DNA from: Ziziphus jujuba
Lineage: Eukaryota > Streptophyta > Magnoliopsida > Rosales > Rhamnaceae
DNA: 64,000 nt
NCBI RefSeq assembly: GCF_031755915.1
Contig: NC_083385.1
Location: forward strand, 10,933,001-10,997,000
Reading direction: 5' to 3'
A program made the translations under genes and the position numbers. The notes beneath the pieces were generated by a model. The model did no database searches, was not told the DNA's origin, and saw nothing but the letters and a program-made list of their open reading frames with translations. The first letter of the stretch is position 1. The number at the start of each line of letters is the position of its first letter. Below are positions 25,265-36,059 of this stretch, piece by piece.

Positions 25265-25324
25265 TATCAGAGCACCATTTGCTCACACGAGTCTTATCAG
25301 AGCACCATTTGCTCACACGAGTCT
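25265..25324 (+). repeat. Tandem 30 bp duplication overlapping the primer binding site
   Basis: Two perfect copies (25265-25294, 25295-25324), each starting TATCAGAGCACCATTTGC. The first overlaps nine bases of the primer binding site; the second lacks the leading TGG. Confidence 0.9.
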
Positions 25325-25376
25325 TTTTTTTTTTTTTTTTCCTCCTGTTTTTCCGGATCTACTTCTATTTCATCAT

Positions 25377-26397
25377 GTCTTCTTCCTCTCAATCTACTTC
25401 ATCTGTTTCTGGTCCTCTACCTATCAATACAGAACCATTTTTCGCCAATCGTACCTTGGTTGTCATTAATGTGGCAACTCAAGCATCTTTGAAACTTCCT
25501 GAGACTACCTATTTTCCTTGGAAGAAGCAATTTGATGCTTTTCTTATAGGATATGACCTCTATGGTTTCATAGATGGTACACTTTCCTGTCCATCTTCAT
25601 TGTTGCCTGACAACACACCAAATCCATATTTCTCCTTCTGGATAAGATAAGATTCTCTCCTACTCAGTGCCATCCTTGCTTCACTATCACGTGATGTCCA
25701 TCGTTTTGTTTCTCAAGCAGAAACTTCAAAAGAAGCGTGGCAAAAGCTTGCTCTCACTTTTGACAAACCATCTCGGTCTCGTCTTCTACGACTTCGTGAA
25801 CGAGTCATTGGCCTCCAGGGCTCAAGATCTGTCATGGAGTATCTTTCAGATGTTAAGAGTGCTGCAAATGAGCTTGCATTAATGGGACATGTTGTAAGTG
25901 ATGATGACCTTACTTTTATTATACTAAATGGACTGTCCAGTGAGTAGGAAACCATTTTGGCTGCATTTCGATCTAGGGAAACACCCATTTCATTTGAAGA
26001 GATTTATGAAAAATTACTTGAACATGCAACTTACAAAAAGAGACTCAATCCTCAATTTGAGGATACACCCATTATTGTTCACGCCGCTCACAGGTCCTAT
26101 GGTAACAATTCACTCAAAGCATCTAAAGTCTCAAATTCTCAAACTCGCTCGTATGGTTATGATATGAATCACTACAAGCGCATTCCTACCTCTTCTCCAA
26201 CTCCATCACTGCCACACAATCGATCTGCTCCTCACACTAGTAACTACAAAGGCAAATGTCAGTTATGCTCCACTCAAGGTCATTTCGCCAGGTTCTGTCC
26301 TCTTCTACGCCAACAATTGGACCTATACACCTCAGCATCAGTAGTCATTTCCTTGTCCTCCTCCTCCACATGCATTTCACACAGGTTCCATTCTTAG
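25377..26397 (+). pseudogene. copia gag region
   Basis: Starts MSSSSQSTSSVSG and keeps the copia capsid pattern (FPWKKQFDAFLIGYDLYGFIDG). In-frame stops occur at about 25648 and 25946. The nucleocapsid zinc knuckle CX2CX4HX4C (CQLCSTQGHFARFC) is intact near 26257-26298. Not translatable as one protein. Confidence 0.85.
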
Positions 26398-26399
26398 CA

Positions 26400-29300
26400 A
26401 CCCGACACAGCCACCACTCAGCAACTCAACCTGGCTCATGGATTCTGACGCATCCCATCATGTTGCAACTAACTTGGCTAATCTCTCCATGCACTTCAAA
26501 TATGACGTTACAGATGAGATAGCCATCGGAAATGGTAACAAACTCTCTATCACTCACACAGGTTCTACAAGACTTCCATCACATTCCAAATCTTTTGTGT
26601 TAAAATAAGTTCTCTGTGTTCCACAAATGAAAAGGAACCTCTTGTCCGTTTCAAAATTTTGTCAAACTAACAACACCTCCATTGAATTCTTACCCCATTG
26701 TTTTTTGGTGAAGGATCTGCAGACGGGAACAGTACTTCTCCAGGGACCACTTAATGGAGCCATTTATGAATGGCCAGTGCAACCAATGTCTATATTCTAT
26801 CCATCTGTTTTTACAAGTGTTAAAACCGGTCTTCAAGAATGGCACCAAAGGTTAGGTCATCCCTCAAGTCAAGTCCTTCAACATATTTTATCTCGTTTTT
26901 CTCTTCCCGTTTCATAAACTGCCAACTTCCACTGTGATCCCTGCCAATGCAATAAGTCCCATAGAGTCCCGTTTGGAGTGTCCTCCCTAACCAATTCACA
27001 ACCACTCCAGCTTGTGTACTCAGATGTATGGGGTCCAACATCAATAGCTTTTTATGATGGCTTTAGGTGCTATGTCATCTTTGTTGATCATTTTTCTAAA
27101 TATGTCTGGTTCTTTCCAATAAAGCACAAATCTGATGTAACTTCTGTTTTTATTAAATTCAAGCATATTGTTGAACATTTCTTTCAACTCCCACTTATAT
27201 CATTTTACTCAGATAATGGAGAGGAATTTGTCACTCTCAAAATTTTTTTCCAACAAAATGGCTTTACTGAGAGAAGGCACAGACATATTTGGGAAACTGG
27301 GATGTCACTTTCAACTCAAGCCAAATTACCTTCTCAATTCTGGACCTTTGCTTTTCACATGGCAGTTTATCTCATCAATAGACTTCCCACAAAAACTTTA
27401 AACAATGTTTCCCCATTTGAAAAACTTTTTCAAAAAATCCCAAATTACAAGTCCTAAAGGTGTTTACTTGTCTCCGCTATTTCTGGTTAAAACCATACAC
27501 TAGTCACAAGATGGAATCTCAGTCCAAACCATGTGTCTATTAGGTTCTTTAAGGTCTCAAAATGGCTATCATTGTTATGACTCGGTTAGCAAAAAATTTT
27601 ATAAATCACATCATGTTGAGTTTGTTGAAAACATCTTTCCCTTTCCAAACTTATCCTCTCAGTCATCCTACTCACCAGAAGTTCCATCTGCCCAAAAGTC
27701 CTACATTCCATTGGACTCTCCTCACAAACTTCTCTCTGTCTCACCTCCATCTCATCCTACAAAACTGGCTTCCCTCACCATGTCCATCTCTATCTAAGGT
27801 CCGGTCAAGGTCATCTACCCCTCCTAACTCTTCTGTTCAAAGACCACCACTCTTCTCCTCGGTTGCATCTAGTCCTTCACAAGTTGTGCCCACAACGTCT
27901 TTGCTAGCAAGTAACGCTTCACCTGAGCCGATATCTTCCTCTCCAAGAATTGTACTATCCTCCATAATTCCCACACCCAAACATACATATGCCACGCGTA
28001 CACGAGTTCTTAACAAAATTTTCAGGCCAAAAGTGCTCTCTGATATTTATTCGGTCTCTAAGCAACCTGATGCTCTTACAGTTGAACCAAGAACACCCTT
28101 GCAAGCACTCAAAATTCCTAAATGGAGAAATGCTATGACATCTGAATATGAAGCATTGATCAACAATGGTACCTGGGACCTTGTACCCTTCAGCCCCTTT
28201 CAAAATGTCGTTGGATGCAAATGGATTTTTCGCATCAAACGAAACTCTGATGGATCGGTAAATAGGTACAAAGCCCGTCTGGTTGCTAAAGGGTACACCC
28301 AAAGACCAGGAATTGATTTTTTAGACACGTTTAGTCCTGTTGTCAAACCGGCCATAGTGAGAATCATCCTATGTCTTGCTTTGTCTCAAAACTGGCCTGA
28401 GACAAATGGACATTAATAATGTCTTCTTACACGTTGCCTTACAGGAAGAGGTCTTCATGAACCAGCCACAAGGTTTTGTTGATAGCTCCAAGCCTTCACA
28501 TGTTTGCCGATTAAGAAAGCAATCAATGGATTGAAACAAGCTCAAGGGCGTGGTTTCTTGCTCTTAAAGAATTCTTAATCAATTTTGGATTTACAAATGC
28601 TTACACTAACACTTCCTCGTTTATTTTCTCAAAGGAAAACTCCATTTTATGTCTGCTGGTATATGTGGACGATATAATCCTAACGAGAAATAATCCTTCT
28701 TTTGTCAACACCTTTGTTACTTCTCTATGCACAAAATTTTCTCTTAAGGATTTAGGTGATCTGCACTACTTTCTTGGCGTTGAAGTCCTCCCCATTGCCA
28801 CATGAATCTACCTGTCTCAACAACATTATATCATGGACTTATTTGAGAAAACAGCTATGCTTGATGCAAAGAGTGCTACAACACCACTGGTCTCCTCCCC
28901 ACTCACCTTGTCTGATGGTACACCTCTTTCATCCTGTAAAGCTTATCATCAAGTCATTGGAAGCTTGCAGTATCTGGCACTCACAAGGCCTGATATTGCA
29001 TATTTAGTAAACAAGCTTTCTCAGTTTCTGCATATGCCAAGTGATGTTCATTGGACAACAATTAAAAGACTCCTTCATTACTTACATGGAACAATGAGTT
29101 TTGGTCTTCATCTTCGAAGCCACTCTCCTTTAACTCTTCATGCATTCTTTGATGCAGACTGGGCAAAGAACAAAGATGACAGCACTTCAACCACTGGGTA
29201 TCTTGTTTTCCTTGGCAGCAATCCCATTTTTTGGGCCTCCAGAAAGCAGAAGTACGTCTCTCGATCTTCCACTGAAGCTGAATATCGAGCAGTAGCTCAC

Positions 29301-29620
29301 ACCACCTTTGAGATCTGCTGGCTTCTCAGTCTTCTTCAGGAACTGAAAGTTCACTCCAATGTCACTCCCACCATCTACTGTGACAATCTCAGCCCCACTT
29401 ATGTCTACGCCAACCCCAAATTTCACTCCAAAATGAAACATGTGAGGATTGACTTGCATTTTTTCAGGGACAAAGTTTCTGAGGGATCTGTCCGAGTTGC
29501 TCATGTCTCTCGCAACGACCAATTTGCAGACATACTCACCAAGCCTTTGCCTCGGGTTCCCTTCTGCTCTATTCGTTCCAAGATTGGTGTCTTGCACAAG
29601 ACCTCAGTCTTGAGGGAGCA
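26400..29620 (+). pseudogene. copia pol region: protease, integrase, RT, RNase H
   Basis: Protease site near 26440 reads DSDAS instead of the usual DSGAS/T. The GAG-preintegrase motif EWHQRLGHPSS is near 26835, the integrase core follows to 27457 with an internal loss after FFQQNG, RT begins near 28090 ([12 protein letters not shown]) with the YVDD motif at 28662-28673, and RNase H ends the element (DADWAKNKDD, SSTEAEYRA). Several stops and frame changes separate the pieces, so the element cannot move on its own. Confidence 0.88.
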
Positions 29621-29798
29621 TGATAGACTAGTGTAACCACTCTGTTGGTATCATGTATCCTTATCTATTCCTTGTTTCTAGGATTAGTTGTTTGTGTATA
29701 GCTTATCTGTTGTAACAATACTCTCTTGTAATCTGTATATATACATGCTGGTTTTACATAATAAAATAAGCTTTCTGCAAATATCTATCTGTGTTATA
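29621..29798 (+). repeat. 3' LTR of the copia element
   Basis: 178 bp, preceded by a short purine-rich tract (GAGGGAGCA) that fits a polypurine tract and followed by the CTCAA target duplicate. Confidence 0.93.
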
Positions 29799-30680
29799 CT
29801 CAAGGACCACTAATAATGAAGTGTTCCTGCAATATATAATATATTTTCTACCAATATATGTTATCTTCAAAATGAAGGCTTACCAAATTATTAATACCAG
29901 TAATCACATATGATGGCTGCATTACCACCGAGAAGAAAGGGTTTTCAGATTTAAATCCGCTAACAGCTCTTTCAATAGCTTTATCTCTTTCAGTGTTAGA
30001 CAAACGTTGTTTCCAACCAATTACATTTGATTTTGGCTTGCTTAAATTATCCATGGTTCTCATTCTCTTGTGAGGCCGAGAATATTGGAAAGAAGACTTA
30101 TCCCCTGTTTTAGGAAACAGAGAATCATCATATTCCATTTCCTCCCTCTTTGGTTCGATGAGCTTATCCTTGCCAACGTTGGACTTCTTGTTAAAATGTC
30201 TGGGATTGGTGGGATATTCTATTTCCATAGCAACTTTATTAAATATGATAACATAGAAGTGAGAATTGCCTTCATATCTGAACAACAAAAAATGGCCCTG
30301 CTCTATCGAATAATGTTTTGCAAATTCCAGCCAACCCTTCTCTAACCAAACTTTACCACCACATTTTTCCAATTCAATTTTCCATTCTAGACCGCTTGGA
30401 AGTCTCAGAGTTATAGGGCTACTGAGAGTTCCTCCTTATTTCCTCACAAACTTTCTTGGAATATGCTGCATATCAATTATTTTTTTAGGCAAATAAAACA
30501 AAAATGCTGAAAAAAAAAAATTCAGTAGAGTATCATTGAATATTGTTTGTGTGAATCTGCTTAAGATTAAGAAAAATAAACAGAGATGCTTACAATCTTC
30601 TTTTCCCGAAGGGTGTTTTCTCGAACCACCTTGAAAAAATGGCGAGTGATAGAGGAAAGCAATTGCTGAGCATCAGTCAT

Positions 30681-31205
30681 CTTCTTTGAAGTTGAAGTTT
30701 ACAAAGTTTGGAAGCAGTTTCAATGGAGGTTTTTGGTATCGTTGGTCCTAAATAATTCTTTGCTCAATAATGGTTGGTACTGGAAGCGATGGTGACTAAC
30801 CTCGGACGAAATCGGTGGAAGACTTGTTCCATTTCAGAAATACACAAAATGAGAACTTATAGAAGGGAAGGGAGCTTCAAGCCCTTCAATCGCAGAACAA
30901 ATAAATGGGGAATGCCATTTTTGGGTTTTTGGTGCAGAAGAAAAGAGATATTTAAACAGACTTCTGGTTTCTATTGCAGCGAAAAATTTTCAATACAACC
31001 GAGAGTTTGTACCATGTGAGTCCCACCAGTGTATTAGTGTATCAGCGAATGAGCGGTCGTTATGGGTTTTTGCAACAGGTAAAGTGCTTGATTGATTGCC
31101 AGGGTTAGAGGCTCTTCAATTTCCGACTTTCAACTTTATTTTTTGGTTACGTTTTCAATCTCCTTTTAGATTGATGGGCTCGGAGTCTGTGTACATGTGT
31201 GTATA

Positions 31206-31238
<33 letters not shown>

Positions 31239-32307
31239 GTAGAGGATTATTTTACGGTGAGGTCCTCTGTATTTGTAAAAGTAAAATTGATGCTTAAAAA
31301 GTATCAATTTTGATAAAGTTACATACTGACATTTCTCAACATAATCTCATCCCATGTATATGTATATATATGTATGACAAATTATACCAATTTTTTATCA
31401 TACCTACATGCATTGCTTATTTAATAGAGTTAAATATAAAAGGATAAATATGATAAAATTATCTTAGGTTTTGACAAGGCAAGCTGAAAGTTCTTTTGAT
31501 AAAAATATCAAAGTTTTGGGTAGATAATTTTTGTTTTTTTGGGGAAAAAGTTTAGATAGTACCTTCATTAAAAAATAATCTTTGATTTAGAAGAGAAAAC
31601 TAAATTTTAAAATAAATATATGAATCACGATAATTTTCTATTCATATTTTTCTATTAAATTTGCTTACAAGGTATAGACAAGTTGGAAATATAGTGAAAC
31701 AATATATAGTCATTTGCAGAGCAACTATCCTCTAGCTGCAAAAATAATAAAATAATATCCAATGCTTTCGAACAATATGGCAGCTATTGGTGATCGAAAA
31801 TTCGGAAATGCCATCGGATTGGAGCCTTAAGTGCAACAAAGAAGGATAAAACCACTCGTTTTGATTTTTTAAGTTATATAATTATTTTTCTATTAAAATA
31901 ATTTCAAAAATTAGAAAAAAACTTAGAAAATAAATTTATTCATTAGTGATTAGTGCATGATTAAATTTTAATGATAAATACTAAAATTTGATGGTAATGA
32001 ACGGTAACTTCAATGGTAAAGTTCCTTATCTATATCCACGAATAGGCCTATTCAAATACAATGGATTAAGAAGGGCTAGGGATAGCCCAAAAAAAAAAAA
32101 AAAAAAAAAAAGAATGTTAACAAATTTTTTATAGCCCTTAATGAAAGCTTGATGAATATAAAAGGTATGAAATGGATTTTGTCCTACTTTTAAGGTTAAA
32201 AAAAAGATCGGTGCTTTCTAAAGTAAAATTCATGAGTAATATTTACTATTTCAGCAAAAAAGAGAAATATTTATTTATATATATATATATATATACATAC
32301 ATATATA
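30681..32307. other. Upstream region of G, then intergenic
   Basis: The part from 30700 to about 31150 is the duplicated promoter shared with F. Beyond it lie an (AT)n tract at about 31217-31238, AT-rich sequence and an A-run near 32090-32111. No gene seen. Confidence 0.55.
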
Positions 32308-32452
32308 AATGCGGATGGTCCTCATACGGACCACAGTATTGGTGACAGTTTTTCATAATATTAATGACAATTTTCTAATAAACTATCGTTAATACTATGA
32401 AAAACCGTCACTAATACTGCGATCCTCATAAAAATTATCTTTACCATAAAAT
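32308..32452. mobile_element. Foldback MITE-like element, copy 2
   Basis: Two arms of about 60 bp that pair as reverse complements: the left arm has GGTCCTCATACGGACCACAG and ACAGTATTGGTGACAGTTTT, the right arm ends in complementary text (AAAACCGTCACTAATACTGC, then GATCCTCAT). Same arms as 13863-13996. It also lies next to an (AT)n tract. Confidence 0.68.
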
Positions 32453-32639
32453 TTTTGTATACATACATATGTATTCATGGAATACCAAATATTCCAAGAA
32501 GCTAGAAGGATTTTATAGAATCTAACAGAGCTCCACAAAAGTTGACAGCGAAAGCAGCATTAATGGAGTTTAAAGCTAATTTACATAGCATTAAATTCAA
32601 AAGGTGAGAAAGACCACAGTTTCGATATCTTGAATAGGA

Positions 32640-34040
32640 TCAGAAAATATTCACTCGCAATGAATAAATTCTTTTGTCCTTGATAAACTCAACCACACAA
32701 ACATCACCTACTTCCACACCATTCTCTCGTGCAAACTGCCTCCAACCACTACTCAATTTTGCTTTTGGCCTTGCATTTGCTTCATAGATGTACTGCACAC
32801 GCCAAGTTTTCCCATCTGAATTGCGAAGGATAAGTTTTCTACGTTGATTACCCAGATGCTTCTGTGCAAAGCCCGTTGGTATAATCTGAAAAATAAAAAC
32901 AAACAAAAAATGTTTTGAGCTTTTAGAATACCTAGATGTTTTCTAGATAAAAACAGGAATGAATATTCGTTCAAGTAGTCAAAAGCTTATTAGACTTACC
33001 AGATACATTCCGCTGGCATAAGTTGGTTGCATGACAACTTCGAATAAAGGGTATTTAGACCTAAACGCTTTAGCTCTTTTAATAGCTCTAGCCTTGTCCT
33101 CCACTGTTAGATGATGAAGGATTTTTGTTTGCTTTCCTCTCTTAATGCCTTTTTGCTTTGGAAATTTCAGCCCTTTAGTAATCAAGCAAGGAAAAATATA
33201 TATAAATGATTTTTTTTTTAAATTATTATTATTCTATAAGAGTTAACAAAGTTCTTAGACTACATGAATCAAAACTATACATTAAATATTGTAAAAATGT
33301 TTAGAGTAATATATATATATATACACATATATATACCTTTATTTTCTGGCAATATTGAACGATAGCATTTCAGGTTTCTCTCTGGCACAGAGGGTTTTGT
33401 AATTTGCCTAGCTTTGGTTTCTTTACGATGATCAATACCAGTTCGGTTCCTCTTCACTTTCTGAGACCGAAGAGACTCTGTAGGCTCTCTTTTCCATCCA
33501 GTTTGGTACTTAGGAAAATAATCCAGAATTTGGACAGAATGATCATCATCATCATCATTATCAGACTCGGTTTCTATCTTCCCTTGAATATTATTAGCAG
33601 TGGTTTTAGAGCGATTTGTTGGATAATCAATATCCGTACTAGTATTTTCATCTAATATGCAAACATGGAAATTAGATTTTTCTTTATTATATTTAAACAC
33701 GAGGAAGTATCCTTTTCGTATAGAATAGTAGTGGGCAAACTCTGGCCAACCCTTCCTTAACCAAACCTTTCCATCATCATCTTTCTCCAACTTCATCTCC
33801 CACGTCTTACCATCAGGAACTTCAAGAACTATTAAGTCCGGAAGATTTTTCTTGCATTTTCTCACGAACTTTGGTGGAAGTTTCTGCATAATCACAACCT
33901 TTCTTAATTTATATAAACTCTCTCTTAAAACAAATAATAAAAATAAAAATGATGAAGAAGAAGGAGAATGATTTTTTCGTGCTTACCAGCTGCTGATCTT
34001 GAAGAGTCTTGTCAGTAATCACCTTAAAGAAATTAAACAT
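32640..34040 (-). CDS. REM-type B3 protein with two B3 domains (gene H)
   Basis: Four exons, 34040-33987, 33883-33337, 33172-33000 and 32885-32640, give 339 aa with consistent phases. B3-1 runs from FNFFKVITDKTLQDQQL across the first intron into KLPPKFVRKCKKNLPD and ends near residue 100; B3-2 begins YPLFEVVMQPTY, crosses a phase-0 intron into IIPTGFAQKHLGNQRRK and ends the protein (about residues 235-339). The linker has an acidic run (SDNDDDDD) then basic clusters (KVKRNR, HRKETKAR, KRGKQTK), fitting a nuclear factor. The N-terminus is short (two residues before FF), so an upstream start in an unseen exon is possible. Intron 2 begins GTATATATAT and merges with a TA repeat. It is the most diverged array member and seems functional. 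Confidence 0.83.
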
Positions 34041-34452
34041 AGCGTCAAGAAATAGTAGCTAAGTCCGTAGGAAGGGTGGTCAGCATGCAGAGAAAATGGA
34101 GGGTTCGAGACTTGGAGTTTCTCACTGCCTGAAGAGATAGCTTTTTGGCACAGTCTGTTTTCAGTTTGATTGTAAAAGATATGCGTGGCTTGTGGAGTTA
34201 GATATATAAAAAATAAAATAAAATAAAAACGCTTATAAAATGTTAAGCGACATTAATGACAGGCTTAAAAGTTGGGCCCTTCGTCTTGTTGGAACTGCTA
34301 CCTACCCAAATAAATGCTTACTGCGTGCAATTAGCATTTCCAACAAGCTCTTTTTATCAGTTTGATTATCTTTAAAAATACGGAGTCAATTTTCATTTTT
34401 AAGTTTCTAACATATTCTCAGCCGAGGTCCAGTTGAGTCGGTAAGTGTCATA

Positions 34453-34489
<37 letters not shown>

Positions 34490-36059
34490 CTATTTCAGAT
34501 TCAAATTTGTAACAAAGTGATAATATTGAGTTGGTAAATACTATATTTTTTTTATTTTTTTTATTTAAATTTAAATCTGTAACAGAATGATGATGTCGAA
34601 AATTAAAAAAAATTCAACATATTTTTTTATATTTATATTTATATATTAAAATAGAGAATGATTTGGTTCTTTAAATGCAGAAAGTGAAATTTATTATATA
34701 AAATTAAATTTTTAATACTTGTACAATATTATGTTAAATTTTTTATTCACTATTACCACTTTATGATAATTAATTTAATAAAATAATATTTTTACATTTC
34801 CTATCAACCATTATTATTCCACATTTTATATTTTTACACTTCCTATCAACCATTATTATTTTGCATTTTCTTATATGAAGTGAAAACTAATTTAAAGAAT
34901 GTTGTTAGGATGATTTTATAAGAGTATCAGAAAATATTTTATAAAGTAAATAATATGTTCCTTGTAATAATTTTTTTTTTTAAACAGAGAGTGAAAAATT
35001 AAATGTTCCTCAACTTTATGAATTTTTATTGTTTTATTCATATTTCTTCTATATTTTTTTTAATTTTATTTTTAATTGTTATAATAGTGAATAGAAATTT
35101 GTAATATATTAAATTAAAATAATATTATATTAAAATAAAAAATGGGTTGGTTCTCTATATGTAAAAGTAAAATCTATTTATATATAGAAAAATCAACATA
35201 AAAAGCTTGTTGAAATGGTTTTTTAAAGGCTTTTTTAAAAATTAGATTTTTAAAATAAAAAATAGCTATATTCTACTTTTTATTTTTAAAAATTCATTAA
35301 AATGCTCTTTATAATAAAAAAATATACCTTTTTAAATAAATAAATAAACGTGGTCACAAATACTCTAGTTACAATCAAACCTCTTTATAATAATACATTA
35401 TAATAAAACTATCTACATCTTATTATAAATAAAAATAAATTTCATAATGTAATAAATTATAAGTTTTTAAGATCCTGTTTTAAATAATTTTGCCTCTATA
35501 TAGTAATAATTATCTTTATATTATTAAAAAGAAAAATAGTACATTGTATTAAAAATTTGACATGATATATAATATTTATATAAAATTGTTTGCAACGGTA
35601 GTTTATTTTTTTAGAATTGTTACAACAACATTTATAAACCCGTGGGTGCGTAAATAATTAGAAGCATAAATAATTTTTATTAAAACCAAAGTATTTCTAG
35701 CTTTTGAGCATGTTTAGAAATTTCTAGCACGAAATTTTTTCTATTTCCGTACTATTACTTTTAAAATTATATTTAATCAAATTAAACTATTTATAAATTA
35801 TTTCATAATAAAAAATATAACTTGACTAATTAAAGATTTCATGTGTTATACAATAAAATTTTTAATTAAATTATAACCTTCTTATTTATAAAATTAGTTT
35901 AGTTTTACTTTGTTTCTTATGGGAAATAATTTAGTAAATATGGAAAATGACGTGTACAAAGTTTGACTGTTAAACCCCATCGAGTTGACCCCCCTTCTCC
36001 TCCAAAGTTTAGTGTAGTAAACCCCAACATCAACCGCCTTCCTCCGTGTAAAACTGCTG
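34041..36059. other. AT-rich intergenic region
   Basis: No gene seen. Holds an (AT)n tract at about 34450-34475 followed by a T-run and very AT-rich sequence. The last 100 bp is less AT-rich and is likely the leader of the next gene. Confidence 0.55.

Larger units (their letters stand above)
25084..29798 (+). mobile_element. Ty1/copia LTR retrotransposon, complete ends, degenerate interior
   Basis: Two 178 bp LTRs (25084-25261, 29621-29798) start TGATAGACTAG and end GTGTTATA, so the termini are TG...TA rather than TG...CA. The flanking target duplication is CTCAA (25079-25083, 29799-29803). The primer binding site TGGTATCAGAGC (25262-25273) fits initiator methionine tRNA. Domain order gag, protease, integrase, reverse transcriptase, RNase H is that of copia. 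All domains carry stops or frameshifts. I count about 8 substitutions and 2 indels between the LTRs (about 4.5%), so insertion is fairly old but later than the F/G duplication. The element is on the opposite strand to host gene G. Confidence 0.95.
24069..30680 (-). pseudogene. Decayed three-B3 REM gene (copy G), split by a copia element
   Basis: It mirrors gene F: exon 1 30680-30594 (MTDAQQLLSSITRHFFKVV), exon 2 30465-29884, exon 3 25004-24721, exon 4 about 24590-24440, exon 5 24311-24069 (SIPASFARSMLGKKRQ ... SITRTN, still open). Intron 2 is swollen from about 130 bp in F to nearly 5 kb by the retrotransposon at 25084-29798. Independent lesions in exons: TAA in B3-1 at 30438-30436, where F has a Tyr codon; one extra base in exon 3 near 24940, shifting frame; stops in exon 4 near 24530. 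Because exon lesions exist apart from the insertion, the insertion alone need not have killed the gene. Confidence 0.88.
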
